NCBI GenBank assembly: GCA_022316685.1
Contig: JAKJHU010000082.1
Span: forward strand, 1,736,001-1,800,000
DNA from: Progne subis subis
Taxonomy: Eukaryota; Chordata; Aves; Passeriformes; Hirundinidae
Direction of reading: 5' to 3'
Length of the DNA: 64,000 nucleotides
In this document: piece after piece, positions 10,114-23,783 of the stretch
How the letters are laid out: each line of letters opens with the position of its first letter
Numbering within the stretch: the stretch's first letter is position 1
Notes under the pieces: generated by a model
What the model saw: the letters and a program-made list of their open reading frames with translations, nothing else
Told to the model about the DNA's origin: nothing
The model's database searches: none
Made by a program: the position numbers and the translations under genes

Positions 10114-12684
10114 AAGTTATCATCTCCTTATATTCTTTCAAAGAAGTCAGAAGGCAATTCTGGGTACATTAAAGTGCCATAAGCATTAATAATAAGGAGC
10201 TTTCTCATGTGTTCTTCACTGCCTTGGCACTGCAGCTGGCTGTGGGTATTTTGGACTTGAAGAGATACTGGTTTGGGTTTTCTTCTTGAAAGTGAAAATG
10301 TTATTTAAGTAGCTTCGCCCACAGCTGAAATAAGACAATTTTCACAGGTGCTGGATTTAGTTGTGCAAAATAATTAGCCTGTAAGACCTGATTAAATGTA
10401 TCACAGCTGTGGGCAGGCTTGTGTTTGGGCTAGTGCCCAATCCATATATATGGAGAGCTTTAGCACGGAGGTTCAGTCCCACTGTTTTTCTCCTAAGGTT
10501 TTCATTATTAGCAAGGGTTTTTTACTCAAACACTTCACTAAATCAAGCTCCTGCATGGATGTGTTTTGCTTTGAATGCCTGTCTTGTGTGCTGATGGCAC
10601 TGATCTGAGTAGGAAGAGCCCCACTGGCACCAATTGCAGGCTGAAAGATGCAGAAACAGGACAGGAGGAAGGGCCAGAGGCAGGAATGGAAGGGCCAGCT
10701 GGCTGCTTGGGAGACACAGCATCAGAATCAGCTCCTAAAAAGTCATACAGTGACACAGAATCTGGGGTCTGGCACGTTGAATGCACGCAGGGCCCTGTGG
10801 GAGGGTTTCATGGAAAGCTGATGCATTCACTTTCTCTTTATGTTCTGGTCTGTGGTGTAGCCTCAAGGTCATAACCAGGGTTTTAGTCCCTCGGCAGATG
10901 TGTGACTGCTCCAAATGGAATCACAGGCAAGGAGGAGTAAGTGCATGAGATGAATAAGTGATCCAGGCTGTAATAGGAGCAGTGTAATGGAGGGGAATGT
11001 GCCTGTTGCGGTGATCCTCCCTGTCAGCCTCTGGCTCTTCACAGCTGATTTTGTTTTGGACGCATTTTGGAGCAGGTCACTTTGTCCCATCCAAAGATGT
11101 GCCTGCCTGTCTTTGCTCCTGTGGCTGCAGCCTGAAATGCCCAGCAGAACTATTTAAATGATGATGAAACAGGATGCTTTCATTTTATATCTCTCTTTCC
11201 CCTGTCCTAACCTGACGATTCTTTTTTGAACTTACTGTTTTCTTAGTTGCATTGTTTATTTTAGGCTTGCATGTAAACAAATGTATTGTTTGAGATGGAT
11301 GTCTCTGTGGTAATGATACATGTTCTTTGGCAGAGTCATCCTTCCCTGCCCCAATTTCCTCATGCAGTCCCTGCCCTTTTTGGGGATGCTTCCAAGTATG
11401 GCAACTGCTTCACTGTTAATGGATTAGGAGCGGTGTGGGTGTGCAGGCTAAAAGTTACTGTCAGAGGAGGTATCAATAGTCTGTTAGGAAAGCTTTGTTG
11501 TGGTCAGACAGCAGAGAGAACCTGGCCTCCCTTTTCTGTGTCCCTTATGGAGTGCTAACAGGTGCCACATGAGGACCCACAGACAGCTTGGCTCTGCTCC
11601 TGTCATCATATGCTGAGGCTAATTTGAGGTAATGAGAATCCAAACACTGATAATTTATTTGTTCTGCCAACGGTCTCTGCAGAGAGGCAGAACAAGATAC
11701 TTTTAAACCTACATCACTTTTCAGGCACCAAATTAGCAGTTGTCAGAGATGTAGTGAAAAATTTTGAGCTCAACAGTTTAAAAAAATTACTGTTCTCTGT
11801 GCCTGTTTTTACACTAGGCAATAGGAATTGTTCACTTAGCCTCTGAAGAGAAGGCTTCCATGAACTAAGCTTTTTGGCCTTAAAGCACTAATTTGTCTTC
11901 CTTTTCTGAAATAACATTCATTTGACCTTGAGAGGTGAGTGCTGGGACCAGTTCAAGTCAAGTCAAGGAGGGAAGATGAGCTTTGGAGCTCTGTTCTTCT
12001 CACTCCTAAACCCATGGGGTTTGGCAGAGCTGTGCTCACCTTCTGCTTTCTATGGGATGGGATGATGTTGCTTGGGGAAGCGCCTTGCTGCAGTTTCTGA
12101 GAGCTGCAGTTGCCCTGACATTGCAGTGCATGCACATTGGTTTGCCCTGCTGCCATCTGATCCGAGCAGACAACTTGGGAAGGACTTGAGTGATGGAAAG
12201 GGAAGCTTGTTGTAGCAGGCACGGAGTCCAGGACTTCTGGGTGTCAGTAAAAGGCCTGAAGGTTGGTGCCTAGTTTATCCATAAAGTCCTTAAGCACAAA
12301 AGTTTTCCTCTGAAAGCCTCTGTGGGGATGGCTGGATGTTTTCAGGGGGTCTTGGGATGGGTAACACCAGTGGGCCCATTAATCAACTGATCCAAACTCT
12401 CCCAGAAAGAAATAATACACTGCACTTGCACTCAGGGCTATGTGGAGTCAAAAACGTTTTCCATTTTCATTTGGCTCTGTTGCAGTGTCGCTGATACGTA
12501 TTTTTACTGAATTTAGGAATATCAGTTTGAAATAGGGGTGTCTGGTTAATGGTGTTGAAGTGCAATGACATGTACAAAACAAAGACTTGGCTGTAGAAGT
12601 GCACTCTGGTTTGAAGTAAATTACTGCATGAAGTGTAGCCACAACGCTGGAGATGGATGCAGTCCAAAATCAATGAGCTATTTA

Positions 12685-12708
12685 AAAAAAAAAAAAAAAA
12701 AAAAAAAA
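12685..12708 (+). repeat. Poly(A) run, 24 bases
   Basis: An uninterrupted run of 24 A. The preceding 150 bases show no AATAAA and no recognisable SINE or processed transcript, so a retroposed origin is not shown. Confidence 0.9.
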
Positions 12709-14138
12709 GCCAACCATCACCAGCAGAAACCTGCCAAAGCTCACCACCAGTGCTTCTGGTTCCTGTTATTTACTGCTAGATTACAGAAATGCAGAAGTGT
12801 TGTTTTCCAGAGAGGTTTTTGTAGTCCTTTACTGCTTGGTCATTTACTCAGATGAATTGTTAGCCACCCCTTTCCACTCATCTTGTACTCTGCTGACCTT
12901 TGGCCTGAAAGCTGGCCAGGATGCAGAATTTGGTTTTGGCTCTAGATAAAGATTATTTCCTACAGAGAGAGAGGCTCCCCTGAAGGGTTTCTGTCCCCCT
13001 CCTGTTCAGAGCACCAGTGGATCCGTGTTCTCCAGCAGGAGTGAGAGCTTGTGGCTGCAGTCCAAGGCTGCACTGTCCCTTCTCAGCTTTGAGCTGCTGC
13101 CTGCTGGTGGAGCGCTGCTGGCTGGCTTTGGGGCTGTAGGTGCAGAAGCCTGGATCCATCCCAGTGACAAAACCAGCCTTGCTGAAATGTAAACACTGCA
13201 CTTCACTGGACACTCTTTGTCTACAGACTCCAAGCACCTGTGGAAGGTACCTCTGTGGGTGAATTGGTGCTGCAGATAAAGGGAGGAACAGGGAAGGGAA
13301 GACGTGTTTCCTGTGGTGCCACATCATATACCGTAGGATCCCTCTAAAAAATGTGATTTCTAGCGATTTCTAGAGACCTCGGAGGGGAAGGAATTTTGTC
13401 TGATTGTAGTCTCCTGAGGTGTTTGCTGCAGGAGTGTGAGATGCTCCTTTTGTCCTTGATCTTGGCATGGTTGGGCTACTTTGCCCTAAATGAGGGCATG
13501 GGCAGTAAATGAACAGGGAAACCTATGAGAAATACGAACATGCTTCCCTCTTACCCTGGAGACTGATAAATGCCAGAGCTTGCCAAATCTAGGCCAAGAT
13601 GTACCAATTATGCAATGGTGTAATTATCCATTGTTGGGCTCACTGTCCCTTAATTCCTTTCTCCCCAGGTTATCTTTCGGTTGCCACAACAGAATTGGTA
13701 ATGTTGAATTTGTGCTGATGCTGTTTAACTATACTTCAGTCCTCCTGCTTTAAACCCACTGCCTACTTGTTCCATTGTGTCCATTGATCCTGAAATTTTA
13801 CCATTACAAATATTTTATTGCTATAATTTATCTTCTGTATGCCATATATAACTTTAGAGCCCAGGGCTTTGCTGTCTTTGCATGTGGGGTGATGGAAGGA
13901 GGTATTAAATTCATTCCTGTAATTGTCCTTCTCTCAGCAAAACAAAAAGTTTGTGATGTGCTGTTCCCTAATGCTCTCACTTTTCATCTTCTGAATGTGC
14001 AAAATGAAAAGAAAATCTTGGTGGTGGGCCAGGGACTGTGAGTAAATATTAGACATTACATGGTGAATGGAGATTATTGAACTCAATGTGCAGCTTATGT
14101 GTTCTGTCTCTAAACTTTCTGAATGGTGTGAGGTGGTA

Positions 14139-14153
14139 TTTTTTTTTTTTTTT
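14139..14153 (+). repeat. Poly(T) run, 15 bases
   Basis: An uninterrupted run of T after GAGGTGGTA. No recognisable minus-strand retroposon lies next to it. Confidence 0.85.
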
Positions 14154-17100
14154 GGCTGAAGGACTACCTGTGATGTTTTGGAATAATAACTTTTCAGAAG
14201 TTGTGTGTACATTTTTGTCAGGATTCTAGATTCAGATTGATGCTTTCATGCTCTACATTACTGAAAGAAATAGTATGTTTCTTATTTGGTGCCTTGTATT
14301 GTTCCATTTTTCATAGAAATTGAAATCAGTGTGATCTACTATCCATGATTAGTTTAAGAAATTTATTTTATTTCTATGTACAAGTTGAAAATTAAATGGG
14401 GAAAATCCCCAAAGAAACTCTCACCTTTAAAACTTTCCTGTAGTGCCTATTAAACATAAACTGAGCTTGTGCAGAAGTTAATTCCAGCGTCTCATGTCCT
14501 CTAAGACTCTGTGCCTTTAGGTTCTTCCCATACTGTTTCATATCCCATAAGGTATGTTACAGAAAACAAGTACCTGATGGGTTTTCGTGGTTTTCACTGG
14601 TTTTTTCAAGGGTTTTTAAATATTACTGAAAAGATAATTTCCCTAATCAAACTACTGATCCCAGTCTGTTTCCTTAATAGTGCTCCCCTTCCTGCACCTA
14701 AAATACACTTTTCATCCTGTATTTTCCACTGTAACCCATGCTGCTGCTCAGCTGTGATCTAAATATCAGGTACTGTCACAGGCCAGTAATTCCAGCCTTT
14801 TCTCCCAGTATAAAAATTCAGATGGGTACAGTTTTGGCTTTTTGTGTGATCCCTTTCACGTTAGGGTTGTATGAGCTGTAAAGATTCTCTGTGCCTTTAC
14901 TACAGGATTTATCTACCTGTAATGCTGCTGTTTTATCAGCACCTCTGACTGCTCTAGAGTGTAAATAACTGTTGATCTTGTTGATTTCTGTGTTTTTCTG
15001 ATTGCATTAATGTATCCCTTGGCTGCTACTTGTCATTTGGGCAACTTGTCATTAAGAAGAAATTACAAGTCTTTGAAAGAACACAGGAAAAATCAGAGGA
15101 ATAATGGAGAAAATAAGAAAATTCTGATAACTTTATGCTTTCAAATCAAGTGGAAAAAGAAATGAAAACCTCGGAAGGATGCTTAATTCTAGCCATAAAG
15201 TGGAAATCACTGTCCTGCAACCCAAATTTAGTAATGATCATGTCCACATAAATCTTTATAGGGTAACTACAGCTAGTGACTGTACTGTTAGCAGTGGATT
15301 TCTCCTGTTACACTGAAATCTCCTTTTATCCCGTGGCAATCAGCAGTCACCCCTGGGAGTCCCCAGCTCCGTGAGCAGCTCTCTGTTACCAGAGCTCCTG
15401 TGTGTTGTGTGCAGGTGTGGTTTGTGAAATGGTGCAGTTCTTTCTGAGGAATGCACATGCAGACCTGTGCTTGTGGATGACTGGGGAATAGTGCCAGAAG
15501 CTTATACTGGAAATCATTATATACTTATCAGTATTGAAGTTTTTGGCTGGTTACTGGGATTGCAGTGCTTTGGCTGCTAAGCAGAAGTGCTGTATTGTTT
15601 GGATATCTTTGTAACATTCAATTTATTAAACACAGATTTTACAGAACTGTTTGGCCTGAGGCTTTGAAAGGACAGGATGATTCCATGTGAAGTGGTGAGA
15701 GAAATAAACATTAAATGCATTTAAAAGGAAACAGCAAATCATCTAGATAAGATATCATCCATCTAACCTTGATAATCATCGTGTAAACTTGCTTCCTGAG
15801 CTTGTCTGGCTGTGGCTGCCATTTGATGCCTAGAATGTCAGCAATTTGGGGCAGGGACAGTCTCTTCATCATCTATTTATAAATGTATTTCAGGCAGTGT
15901 GGGTAGGGCATCTTGGTGCAACAAGAAATGTAATGAACACGCACATATTTATCATGTGATGATCTATTTGGTTCTCTTCCATCCCTGTCAATATTTAACC
16001 TGTTGGTGTTTGTATTTATCTTTTTCTTCCTTTTTGTTCTCCCCACTACCTTGTCAGGTTGTATTGACTGTATTTGCAGAGTAGAAGAACAAGGTGGAAC
16101 AGTAGCCCAATAAACTAATGAGATGTTAGTTGAGATAGAAACCACAAAGATGTCTGGAGAAAAAGTGTTCATTAATAAATAAATAAAAATTTTAAAAGGC
16201 CAAAAAGCCTGCAAAAGCAAAGTGAGGAAATGAATCTGAGAGCTTGGCTATCTGGTATCTCCTTTAGTGGCCTTTCTTCTGGAGTTGCACACCTAATTCA
16301 CAACCATGTTGTGAAATTTCTCTCTTCTTCCTCTGGACTAGAAGGTGGGTGATTTTCTCCCTTTATTTCCCTTTTGTTCTCCCACGGTTTTTCCATCAGG
16401 AAATTTCCACCATTATTGCCCAGTCTGATTTCATCCAGTTCCTTAGCCCAGTGATTCTGCTGCTGGCTGTGGGAGTCTCTCAGGAAATGCTCTGAAATCA
16501 AACTGTTCTCCGTGCAACCGAGTCTCAAGTACTTACTTGCCAAAGTCAGGCTGACACTTTGAGAAAGAACTGAGTGAAGACCTAAGAAAGAATGTGTTCT
16601 GACAGATTTTTGAATAAGAGTGTAAGTGTATGAAGATCCTGCACAAAGGATTTATTTTTTGCTTTTATTCAGAGTGGGTTTTGGAATAAAAAGATCGCTG
16701 ACTGTCAGTTTGGGGGTATTTCAAAGATAATTCAGCTTTTTATTACACATCCTTCTCTCCCAAAGATGATCAGTTGTTTAAAATTCCTTTTGTGGTTTTA
16801 TTAGTCCTTTTCTTGTGAATTCGAGAAGGGGAGGAGCATTTTCTTAGGCCATTTCTGGATCCAAAATTGTAGTTTTTTTGAGCAAGAGTATTGGTACTGC
16901 AATATTGTAAATATTTGGCAGTTCAATAAAAATAGGAGTAAAACCCTTATAGATAACTTGGTGCAAAAGGACTAATTTAGTGCAAATTCTTCATTTTCAC
17001 CATTGCATTTTCAGAGTTAAAAAGAAAATTACTGAGACTGCAAGGTTAAGAGAGCAGAATCTCAAAGCAAGTATGTTCAGAGGAGCACGGAAATAGAAAT

Positions 17101-18809
17101 AGATTCCAGTCTTAGCTCTGTGCTGCAGTGATGGTGGCATTTCAGTTTGCAGTGTGCCAAGTGTGGACTTAAATGGATGAATATTGTACTCAGAAAATTA
17201 ATTTTTTTTTTAGGCAACGTATACACTGCCATTGGGGGTTTTTTGCCTTGGTTTAGGAGGCAAATGTAGAATGACTTAGATTATTTCAGGCTTTTTAGCC
17301 AAATTAATGAATCTGTTATGCAGATGTAATCTTTCTCCTTTCAGAGTAATTTAAATGTATGCCTTTCAGTAATGCTGTGTAACATAACACATTACTGATC
17401 TACACTGTTAGGTGTGTTTAGTTGTAAAAAAAGAGAATAGAAATTTCACCAAGTTGTTAACAGAAAACGACTTGTTGCTGTTGTGGGGTATTTTATTTAT
17501 GGGCTGGGGCTGCACATGGAGCCCAAAGTCAGTGTGACAGTCCTGGGAAGATCACAGTTCTGGAGCACAGGAGACAGGACCACAGAGGGATGGAGGGGGT
17601 GTAAAAGCAACAGGGTGATGTTCTTCAGTGTAAGAGAGAGCGTTCTGAGTTATGCTGGGATTTTTAGATCAGATTTCAGAATTTGTGTTTGATCTTGGTT
17701 CATAATGTTGTTGATACCCTGGAATGGCTTCCCTGGTCACCCGTCAGCTGAGAGCATTTGGGTTGGCAGGCTCGGGGGATACTTCAATTTTAAAAGAGGC
17801 GTACTTGATTTGAAATGAGCTTATTAATGTGTTTACTTTCAGATAAAACATGTTGCCAAGTTTGTAGAATTGTAGCATTTTTAAGGAAATTCCAGTGTAT
17901 CAGAGTAGCTGCTGTGCTCTAGCCATATAGAGGTGTCTGCTCAAATCCATGATACGGGAACACATTCTCACTAAAACTGACTCTTCCATATGATTTTTTA
18001 ATGGACATGGCTTTTCACCTGTCGTCAGAATATCTGTGAAATGACACGTGCAGCATATCAGATTTGAAGTTCATGTGGATTCCTGCTCCTGTGCCTTTTT
18101 CATGGACATCTGTTTGGACTGCATTTCTCCACTTCGGGCCATGCAGATGAGTGTAAATATTTTAGAAGCAGCTATTGAATTATGCCTTTTGTTTGCTATT
18201 TTCCTGGGAGTTGAGGTTTTCTTCATGAAGCACTGAATCTCTTAATTGTCACCAGCCTGACAAAAAGCTCAAGACATTTCTCTACATTTAGATTTTGGGA
18301 TTAGGAAGATTTGTGTGGTTATAGAGAAACTCTGCTGCATTATTTCCTATCCATTTCAATGGGGACAGGATTGGTGCTGCTACCTAGCAGCTTCCCATTA
18401 ACCTCCCCCTGTTCTTCAGACACTTTGTGGAGGAGCTCTTGGCTCTGGTGTGAATCTGAATGAAAGCAATGTAATAATAGGACTTGGAAGTAAGAAATTT
18501 ATGGGTTGTGTCTTCCCTACATACTCTCAGATCTTTCCCCCAGTCTTGCAGGCCTATTTATAAGAATTAAAGGGTGGTTTTTGTCAGATGTGAGAGGATC
18601 CAACAGCTTTGTCCTGCTGAGAATAACTTCATCTGCTCAGAATCTTTTAATTGGAAAGAGAAAGGCTCAAGATTGGCTCTCTTCATTTTCCTGTACTGAG
18701 ACTTTGGTCTTTGTACCATCCTAAAATTAGAATCTCTGTAGATGTTTACATTTGGAAGGTAAGCACTGATGCAAACCTTCATGGATTCTAAATAGAAATA
18801 AGAGCTTTG

Positions 18810-18831
18810 ACTCTTTGACTCTTCAAAGAGT
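18810..18831. repeat. Short hairpin, 9-bp stem and 4-base loop
   Basis: ACTCTTTGA at 18810-18818 pairs perfectly with TCAAAGAGT at 18823-18831 around a CTCT loop. It overlaps a direct repeat of CTTTGACT. It is probably a chance product of the direct repeat. Confidence 0.4.
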
Positions 18832-21056
18832 TCTTACCCTTTTTGCCATGACTGTTTTGCAGTTGTGTAACTTTTTTTCTGATTTATGCTGTAAAATGCT
18901 TGTGAGAACTTCCTTGAGCTTTTTTTAGATTGCTGTGGGAAACAGGTATGTCTGTAGGGGATATCATCATTTCTTTTCCCTTTCTATTATTGCTTTTGTT
19001 GGATTTTATAGCATTTACTGTAAACAGAAGGCTATGGAGAGGAATAGAGGCTTTTTGTAACAATACATTGTATATCTCTGCTACCAGGATTTTAGAGGTC
19101 CATTGTGGAAACATGAAACTTTGAGATCTCTTTTAGCTGTGTTCTGAGAAGGCTTCTTCGTAGTATCTGCATTTTCCATAGATGTCCAGAGATTCCTGGG
19201 ATGTTTGAAGCCCTGTGCCCCACTGGCACCTTGTGTAGAAGTCCCTGCTCGGGAACCTGTCCTCATTCCTTCTCCCCATGGCCAGGCTTAGCTTAGCCCA
19301 GCTGCAGTCCTGCTTCACCCAGCAGCGCTCATACAGCTGGGGAGGCAATAATTTTGGATGGATAAATAGCATTCTGAGAAATAACAGCTGACAAGCAGAC
19401 AGAAACCAGTTATCTAAGCTACAGCGTCTTTTCTACATGCATTTAATCAATTCCTCATGTGTTATATCCCCCTTTTCTTTTTAGTAGTTTTGAGCCAGGT
19501 GGCTGTGTGAAAGAACAGAAAATATGGCCTAATCTCTGGAATACCTTCCATTTCTCCCCATGCAGATTGCTCTAAGGAAAGGTTCTGGCATGTGGCAAAG
19601 AGCTGTTTTCTTATTTTTTTCTCTGGACTAGAAGTCAAAAACCAGGGCTGTTTCTGCATCTGACTCAGCAGGAAATGATCCAGATGCCAGTCATATCGGT
19701 GTGCAGTTCACATTAAATATGAGAAATTTGTATATTTTAGAAGCACGGAGATCTATGGGTCTCTGAAATGCTCTTACAGACTGCTAAATCTGAAGCACAT
19801 CTTTTTACAGAGCAAATGGAGTGAAAAGAGGCTATTGGGGTTTGGCAGGACGCATCTCCTGTAGCACATTGCATCCTTCCTTCTTCACTAAACTTGGCAG
19901 AAAAGGAGCACATGGTAGTTGTAAGCATGAGGTATGAAATGCTGGAACACTGCAGACGAAATAATGGCACACAGAATGGGGTGAAGGTCTGTAGGTACAA
20001 ATATAAAAAAACAAATTTAAGGAATCGTTTTAATTTTTTTAATGCTTTAAACTTCACACTCCAGAAGTACTAACTTCTTCAAGTATAGTCAGCTGGAAAA
20101 AAATGGTCAGAAAATGTGGGAGCCACCAAATTTATTGCCAAAAATGTTAATATTTTTGGGCTTTAGCAAACGAATGTGAAATTAAAGAAACAGCAGACCG
20201 CCTGCAGGAGGGTGAATCCTTTTAACCCAGACTGCTCTTCTGTTGATTTTTTGGATTAGTTATGAATATCTAGCCTTTGTTTATGTAACTAAATTCAGTA
20301 CCCTTGGGAATAATGGGAGAATGTATCTGTGCACTGGGAGTAAAGAGGATTTTAGTGATTCATAAGTGTTTCCTTGAGAAGTTCCTGCTGAAGCCACTGC
20401 TGTCCTGAAGTCACTGTAAGGATGTATGTGGCACCAAGGTGAGAGTTTTCAGGCGTGCAGGTTCTGTCCCTGAGCGTGAAGCTACTGAATAATGCTGGCA
20501 GATGTGGATATGAGGTGGATATAATACCGGTGAGTGATGAAGTAGCTCTTAGCAAGATGAATATTGTTTTTTTACCTGCAAACACGGGAATGAGAAAGTC
20601 TTCTCTGATTTTAATGTATGTGGTCTTTACCAAAGAGAACATAGCACTCGCCTTGGCCGTAGTGCAAAAGGAGTTAAAAACCCTGGTAATCTTTGCCCTG
20701 ATTTAATTGGGCTTGGGCCCTGGTTCCAAGGATAGAATGAAACTAAAGCTTTTCAATTATGATGCCAAAGAAAAGGGAAGGGTTCTGTTTCCCCAGTGAA
20801 GATTACTGTTTTGGGATGTGCCATGGAATATATTGTTAAGTGGCAAATGAGTGAACTGCAATGGGTACAAGCCAGCTTGAACTCATTACTGAAAAAACTC
20901 CTGGCAACCTGCAAAAATGGATTCCTGAGAGAAGGATCATTCACTGAGTCCTGCTGGGGGACAGGAGAAAGTCAGGAAGTGCCAGAAGAACATATGAGAT
21001 ATAAAAAAATGTAAAGTACTAATATACATATGCAAAGAGAGGCATGTGCTCTTTTT

Positions 21057-21118
21057 ATTTTATAATTAAATTTAATATAATAATTTTGTTTTATAATTTA
21101 ATTTAATAATTCAATTTA
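21057..21118. repeat. AT-only imperfect tandem duplication
   Basis: Two imperfect copies of about 30 bp, starting TTTTATAATT at 21057 and at 21089, are made almost entirely of A and T. They are partly self-complementary (AATTAAATTTAAT style words). No gene is nearby. Confidence 0.6.
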
Positions 21119-21335
21119 TGGAGATTTAGTCCTGCAGAGGAAGTAAATGTGTAAAGAACCCAAAACCCACTCTAGTTAATTTTTGTTGAAAATAAAATTA
21201 CTCTTATGACTTCCTAATGTTTTAGTTTACATGCTAAATATAGCAGCAAAAATAATCTTTCACCACCACCCTCATCTGTGCTTTAAGACTGTTCGTCACA
21301 CTTACTTCACTCTTGCCGCTTCTGTATCTGGTGGC

Positions 21336-21377
21336 AAAATTTGGAAAATATGGAGGAAAATTTGGAAAATACGCAGA
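21336..21377. repeat. Two-copy 21-bp tandem repeat
   Basis: Units at 21336-21356 and 21357-21377 share their first 15 bases exactly (AAAATTTGGAAAATA) and diverge at the end. It is a small local duplication. Confidence 0.65.
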
Positions 21378-22442
21378 GTAACTTCTACAAAGGGTATGAG
21401 AGAAGGTTAGGGTTCAAACAAAATAAAGATATTTTGTTCACTAGCTAGGCCAATATAGTGGGGAAGGAAAATGGTCTGTTTTTCCATCTGAGACCTTCAG
21501 AGTTCTGTGGCTGAAGAATTTCTGTGTCCAAAGTATCAAATCACGTATTAACAGGTGCCATCCTTCCCTGTTAACCTTTCATTTTCCAATGTCCTCAGTC
21601 TGCCTTCCTTACAGCAAAGCTGTTACAGTTCAATACCAGGTCTGTTTTGAGGCATTTGTTTGTGGCTGTTGTGCAGTAACACCGCTGACATCCCACTCAC
21701 CCAGCACACGAGCTCGGGCACACACGGAGCTTGCTTCTGCAGCAGATGGGTCTGGAGCTGGGCACATTGGTATAAGGGAGAAAAAAAGTCATCCTTTTTC
21801 AATCTGTCCTGCTGGTAGGGAGCTCCTGTGTGTGGGGGGGATTCTGTGGGTCAGCTGTTCTTTCTTGCACACCTTGACCACGTGCATTTGATAGCATGAC
21901 CTGTCATTTCTTCTGAGTATACAATTAACTTCAGAGTGGAGGGGAGGTTTTTTAATCAGGTACACTTCAGTTGGAGAACAGGAAGTGTCATTTCAGTAGT
22001 CTGAATCAGAATTTGTTGTAATTTTTTGCAATGTAATCTAGACATTTTCTAATGGGCTATTAGGTTTGTCATCTCATTTTTTTTAAGTATTCATCAAACT
22101 TCCTTCCTCCCTTTTTTTCCCTAAGTATGTTCATTAGGTCAGAGCATCAAGACTAGCCTCAACAGTGATTTTACTTTTGCAGAAAGGAATGCCCAAGAAT
22201 TCAAGGATAAATAAGACATGTATAAAAAGCTGTGTAAAAAGAAATACGTACCTGCACATTTACCCCCTGTAGGCTTAGAAATAACATGCAAAGCAAAGAT
22301 AAAATAAGGCTGGGATGGCACAGCTTCAAGGAAAAAGCAAAGAACTAATGAAGGTTGCAAAGATTCTTAAGTTCTCTCTCTGTATCTCCTGATTCTCCTT
22401 ATGGCTACTTGCAGGTAGAATAACTTGAGTGAAGGCTTTGGA

Positions 22443-22467
22443 GTTACACCAGGTGTAACTGGTGTAA
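22443..22467. promoter_or_regulatory. Palindromic T-box-like motif, function unproven
   Basis: GTTACACC and GGTGTAAC form an 8-bp-arm palindrome around a single A at 22443-22459. TTACACCAG at 22444-22452 can also pair with CTGGTGTAA at 22459-22467. GGTGT/ACACC half sites are T-box-factor-like. Binding is inference only. Confidence 0.25.
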
Positions 22468-23369
22468 ATTACAGCAGCATGAGACCCACGGTGATTTATC
22501 TTGTGATGGCAGAGACAAATCTTATCTGAAGATTCCTGGTTCTGTAGAGGATGAAACGTTCATTTTCCTGTCATCACTCAAGGCAATAGATAGTTTTATC
22601 TAATTTTATAATCTGTCTGAACAGAGCAGTTTTGAGGCTATAAACATTATTTAAGGATGTGCTTTCTTGTATTTCTGAAACCATCATCAAGGTCTTTTCC
22701 TCAAGCAGCTATCTTTTCTATAGGTCTGCTTTTGATCTTATTTTATGACTGATGGGCTTTATAGCAAGGTTTAGTGAGTTTTTATTTCAAGATCAATAAA
22801 ACTGAAACACTAAAAGCAAGGTGCAGGCTTCCAGCCCACCCACTGTTCCCCTCACACACTGTGACACTGACTTTTGGACCTGCTGTCCATATCAAGTGCC
22901 ACCAAGACCATGCACTGGGTTTGGTGGTGCAGCACAGGGCTCTGTTTAAGCAAGAATCAGAATGGAGCTGTTCTGGCACTGCATGTTGCTTTAAATTTTG
23001 TGTAGTGAGATTACAGGCTGTGACAGGATGGAAGCACTGTCAAATGTGAATATACCAATCTGCATTGCTTAAAATAAAGCCAGCTGTGCTATCCAGTGCC
23101 TCAGAGTTCTGAGGACTTAGGGTACCCTTGGGAAAGGCTGGTAGGTAGGGGGAGGATGAGGGAGGCAGTTTCTTCTGTTAGTGTGGCATCCAAGCACTTT
23201 CCCTGTGTGAGGTGCTGGGGAGCAGCCCCACACGTCTGCACACAGGCCCAGCAAGAGGCTGCTCATGTTGTCTTTCCATGTCCATTCCTGAGAGAAGAGA
23301 ATGGGTGTGCTGTTGCTGCATCAGCATCACTGCCTGCTTGTCCTGACCAAAGATCACCGTGTGGTAAAC

Positions 23370-23783
23370 CCCAGATGAGTTTCTGAAGACAATCCCCTTC
23401 TCCTGGCAGCGATGTCTGCAGCGGGGAGACATGCCCTCCGGGAAGCGGGAGCGTTCAAGGTCCTGGCTTCAGGTTTCCCCCTGAGGCACCTGAACAGATG
23501 GTGAGGGTCCTTTCCAGTCAGATGGGCTGTTAACAAGGTCCCAGTGCGATGGCTGCTCTTCACAAGCAAGGGCTCATCCGGGGCAGGAGAAGCAGGCTGG
23601 GCTATGGCGGTCGAAGCGAATTCTCTCTGCAGTAAGCGACAGCTCAGTCATCCTTCTCTGATGCAGAGTGTGTGAGAAGTAACCAAAAGTCTGTATTCCA
23701 TCACCATCTGCATAAGCTGTTAAAAGCAGGTGGGGCAGTGTTTCTTTATCTCTTCCATGATAACTCCCTCTGGGGGTGTCTTC
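23370..23783. other. GC-richer segment directly before the LTR, possibly part of the element
   Basis: This stretch is richer in G, C and CpG than its surroundings (for example CTCCGGGAAGCGGGAGCG near 23440). It contains only chance-like minus-strand frames of about 70-77 codons. Its abrupt change of composition and position against the LTR suggest it belongs to the retroviral insertion, either the LTR 5' part or remnant internal sequence. No gag, pol or env motif is recognisable. Confidence 0.35.

Larger units (their letters stand above)
8023..23600 (+). other. Intron 2, first segment, no recognisable genes
   Basis: About 15.6 kb of AT-leaning sequence. No exon-like segment with family resemblance and no recognised transposon was found on either strand. 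It holds homopolymer runs (T14 at 10100-10113, A24 at 12685-12708, T15 at 14139-14153), an AT-rich duplicated block at 21057-21118, a short tandem pair at 21336-21377, and a small palindrome at 22443-22467. Open frames of 60-135 codons are scattered on both strands and look like chance frames. Confidence 0.6.

Noticed and set aside
12540..12708. A24 run considered as the tail of a processed pseudogene or SINE
   Set aside because: There is no poly(A) signal, no tRNA-like or 7SL-like head, no coding resemblance upstream, and no flanking duplication was found.
18810..18831. Short hairpin considered as a microRNA precursor
   Set aside because: The stem is only 9 bp, far below the length of a microRNA precursor, and it arises from overlapping direct repeats.
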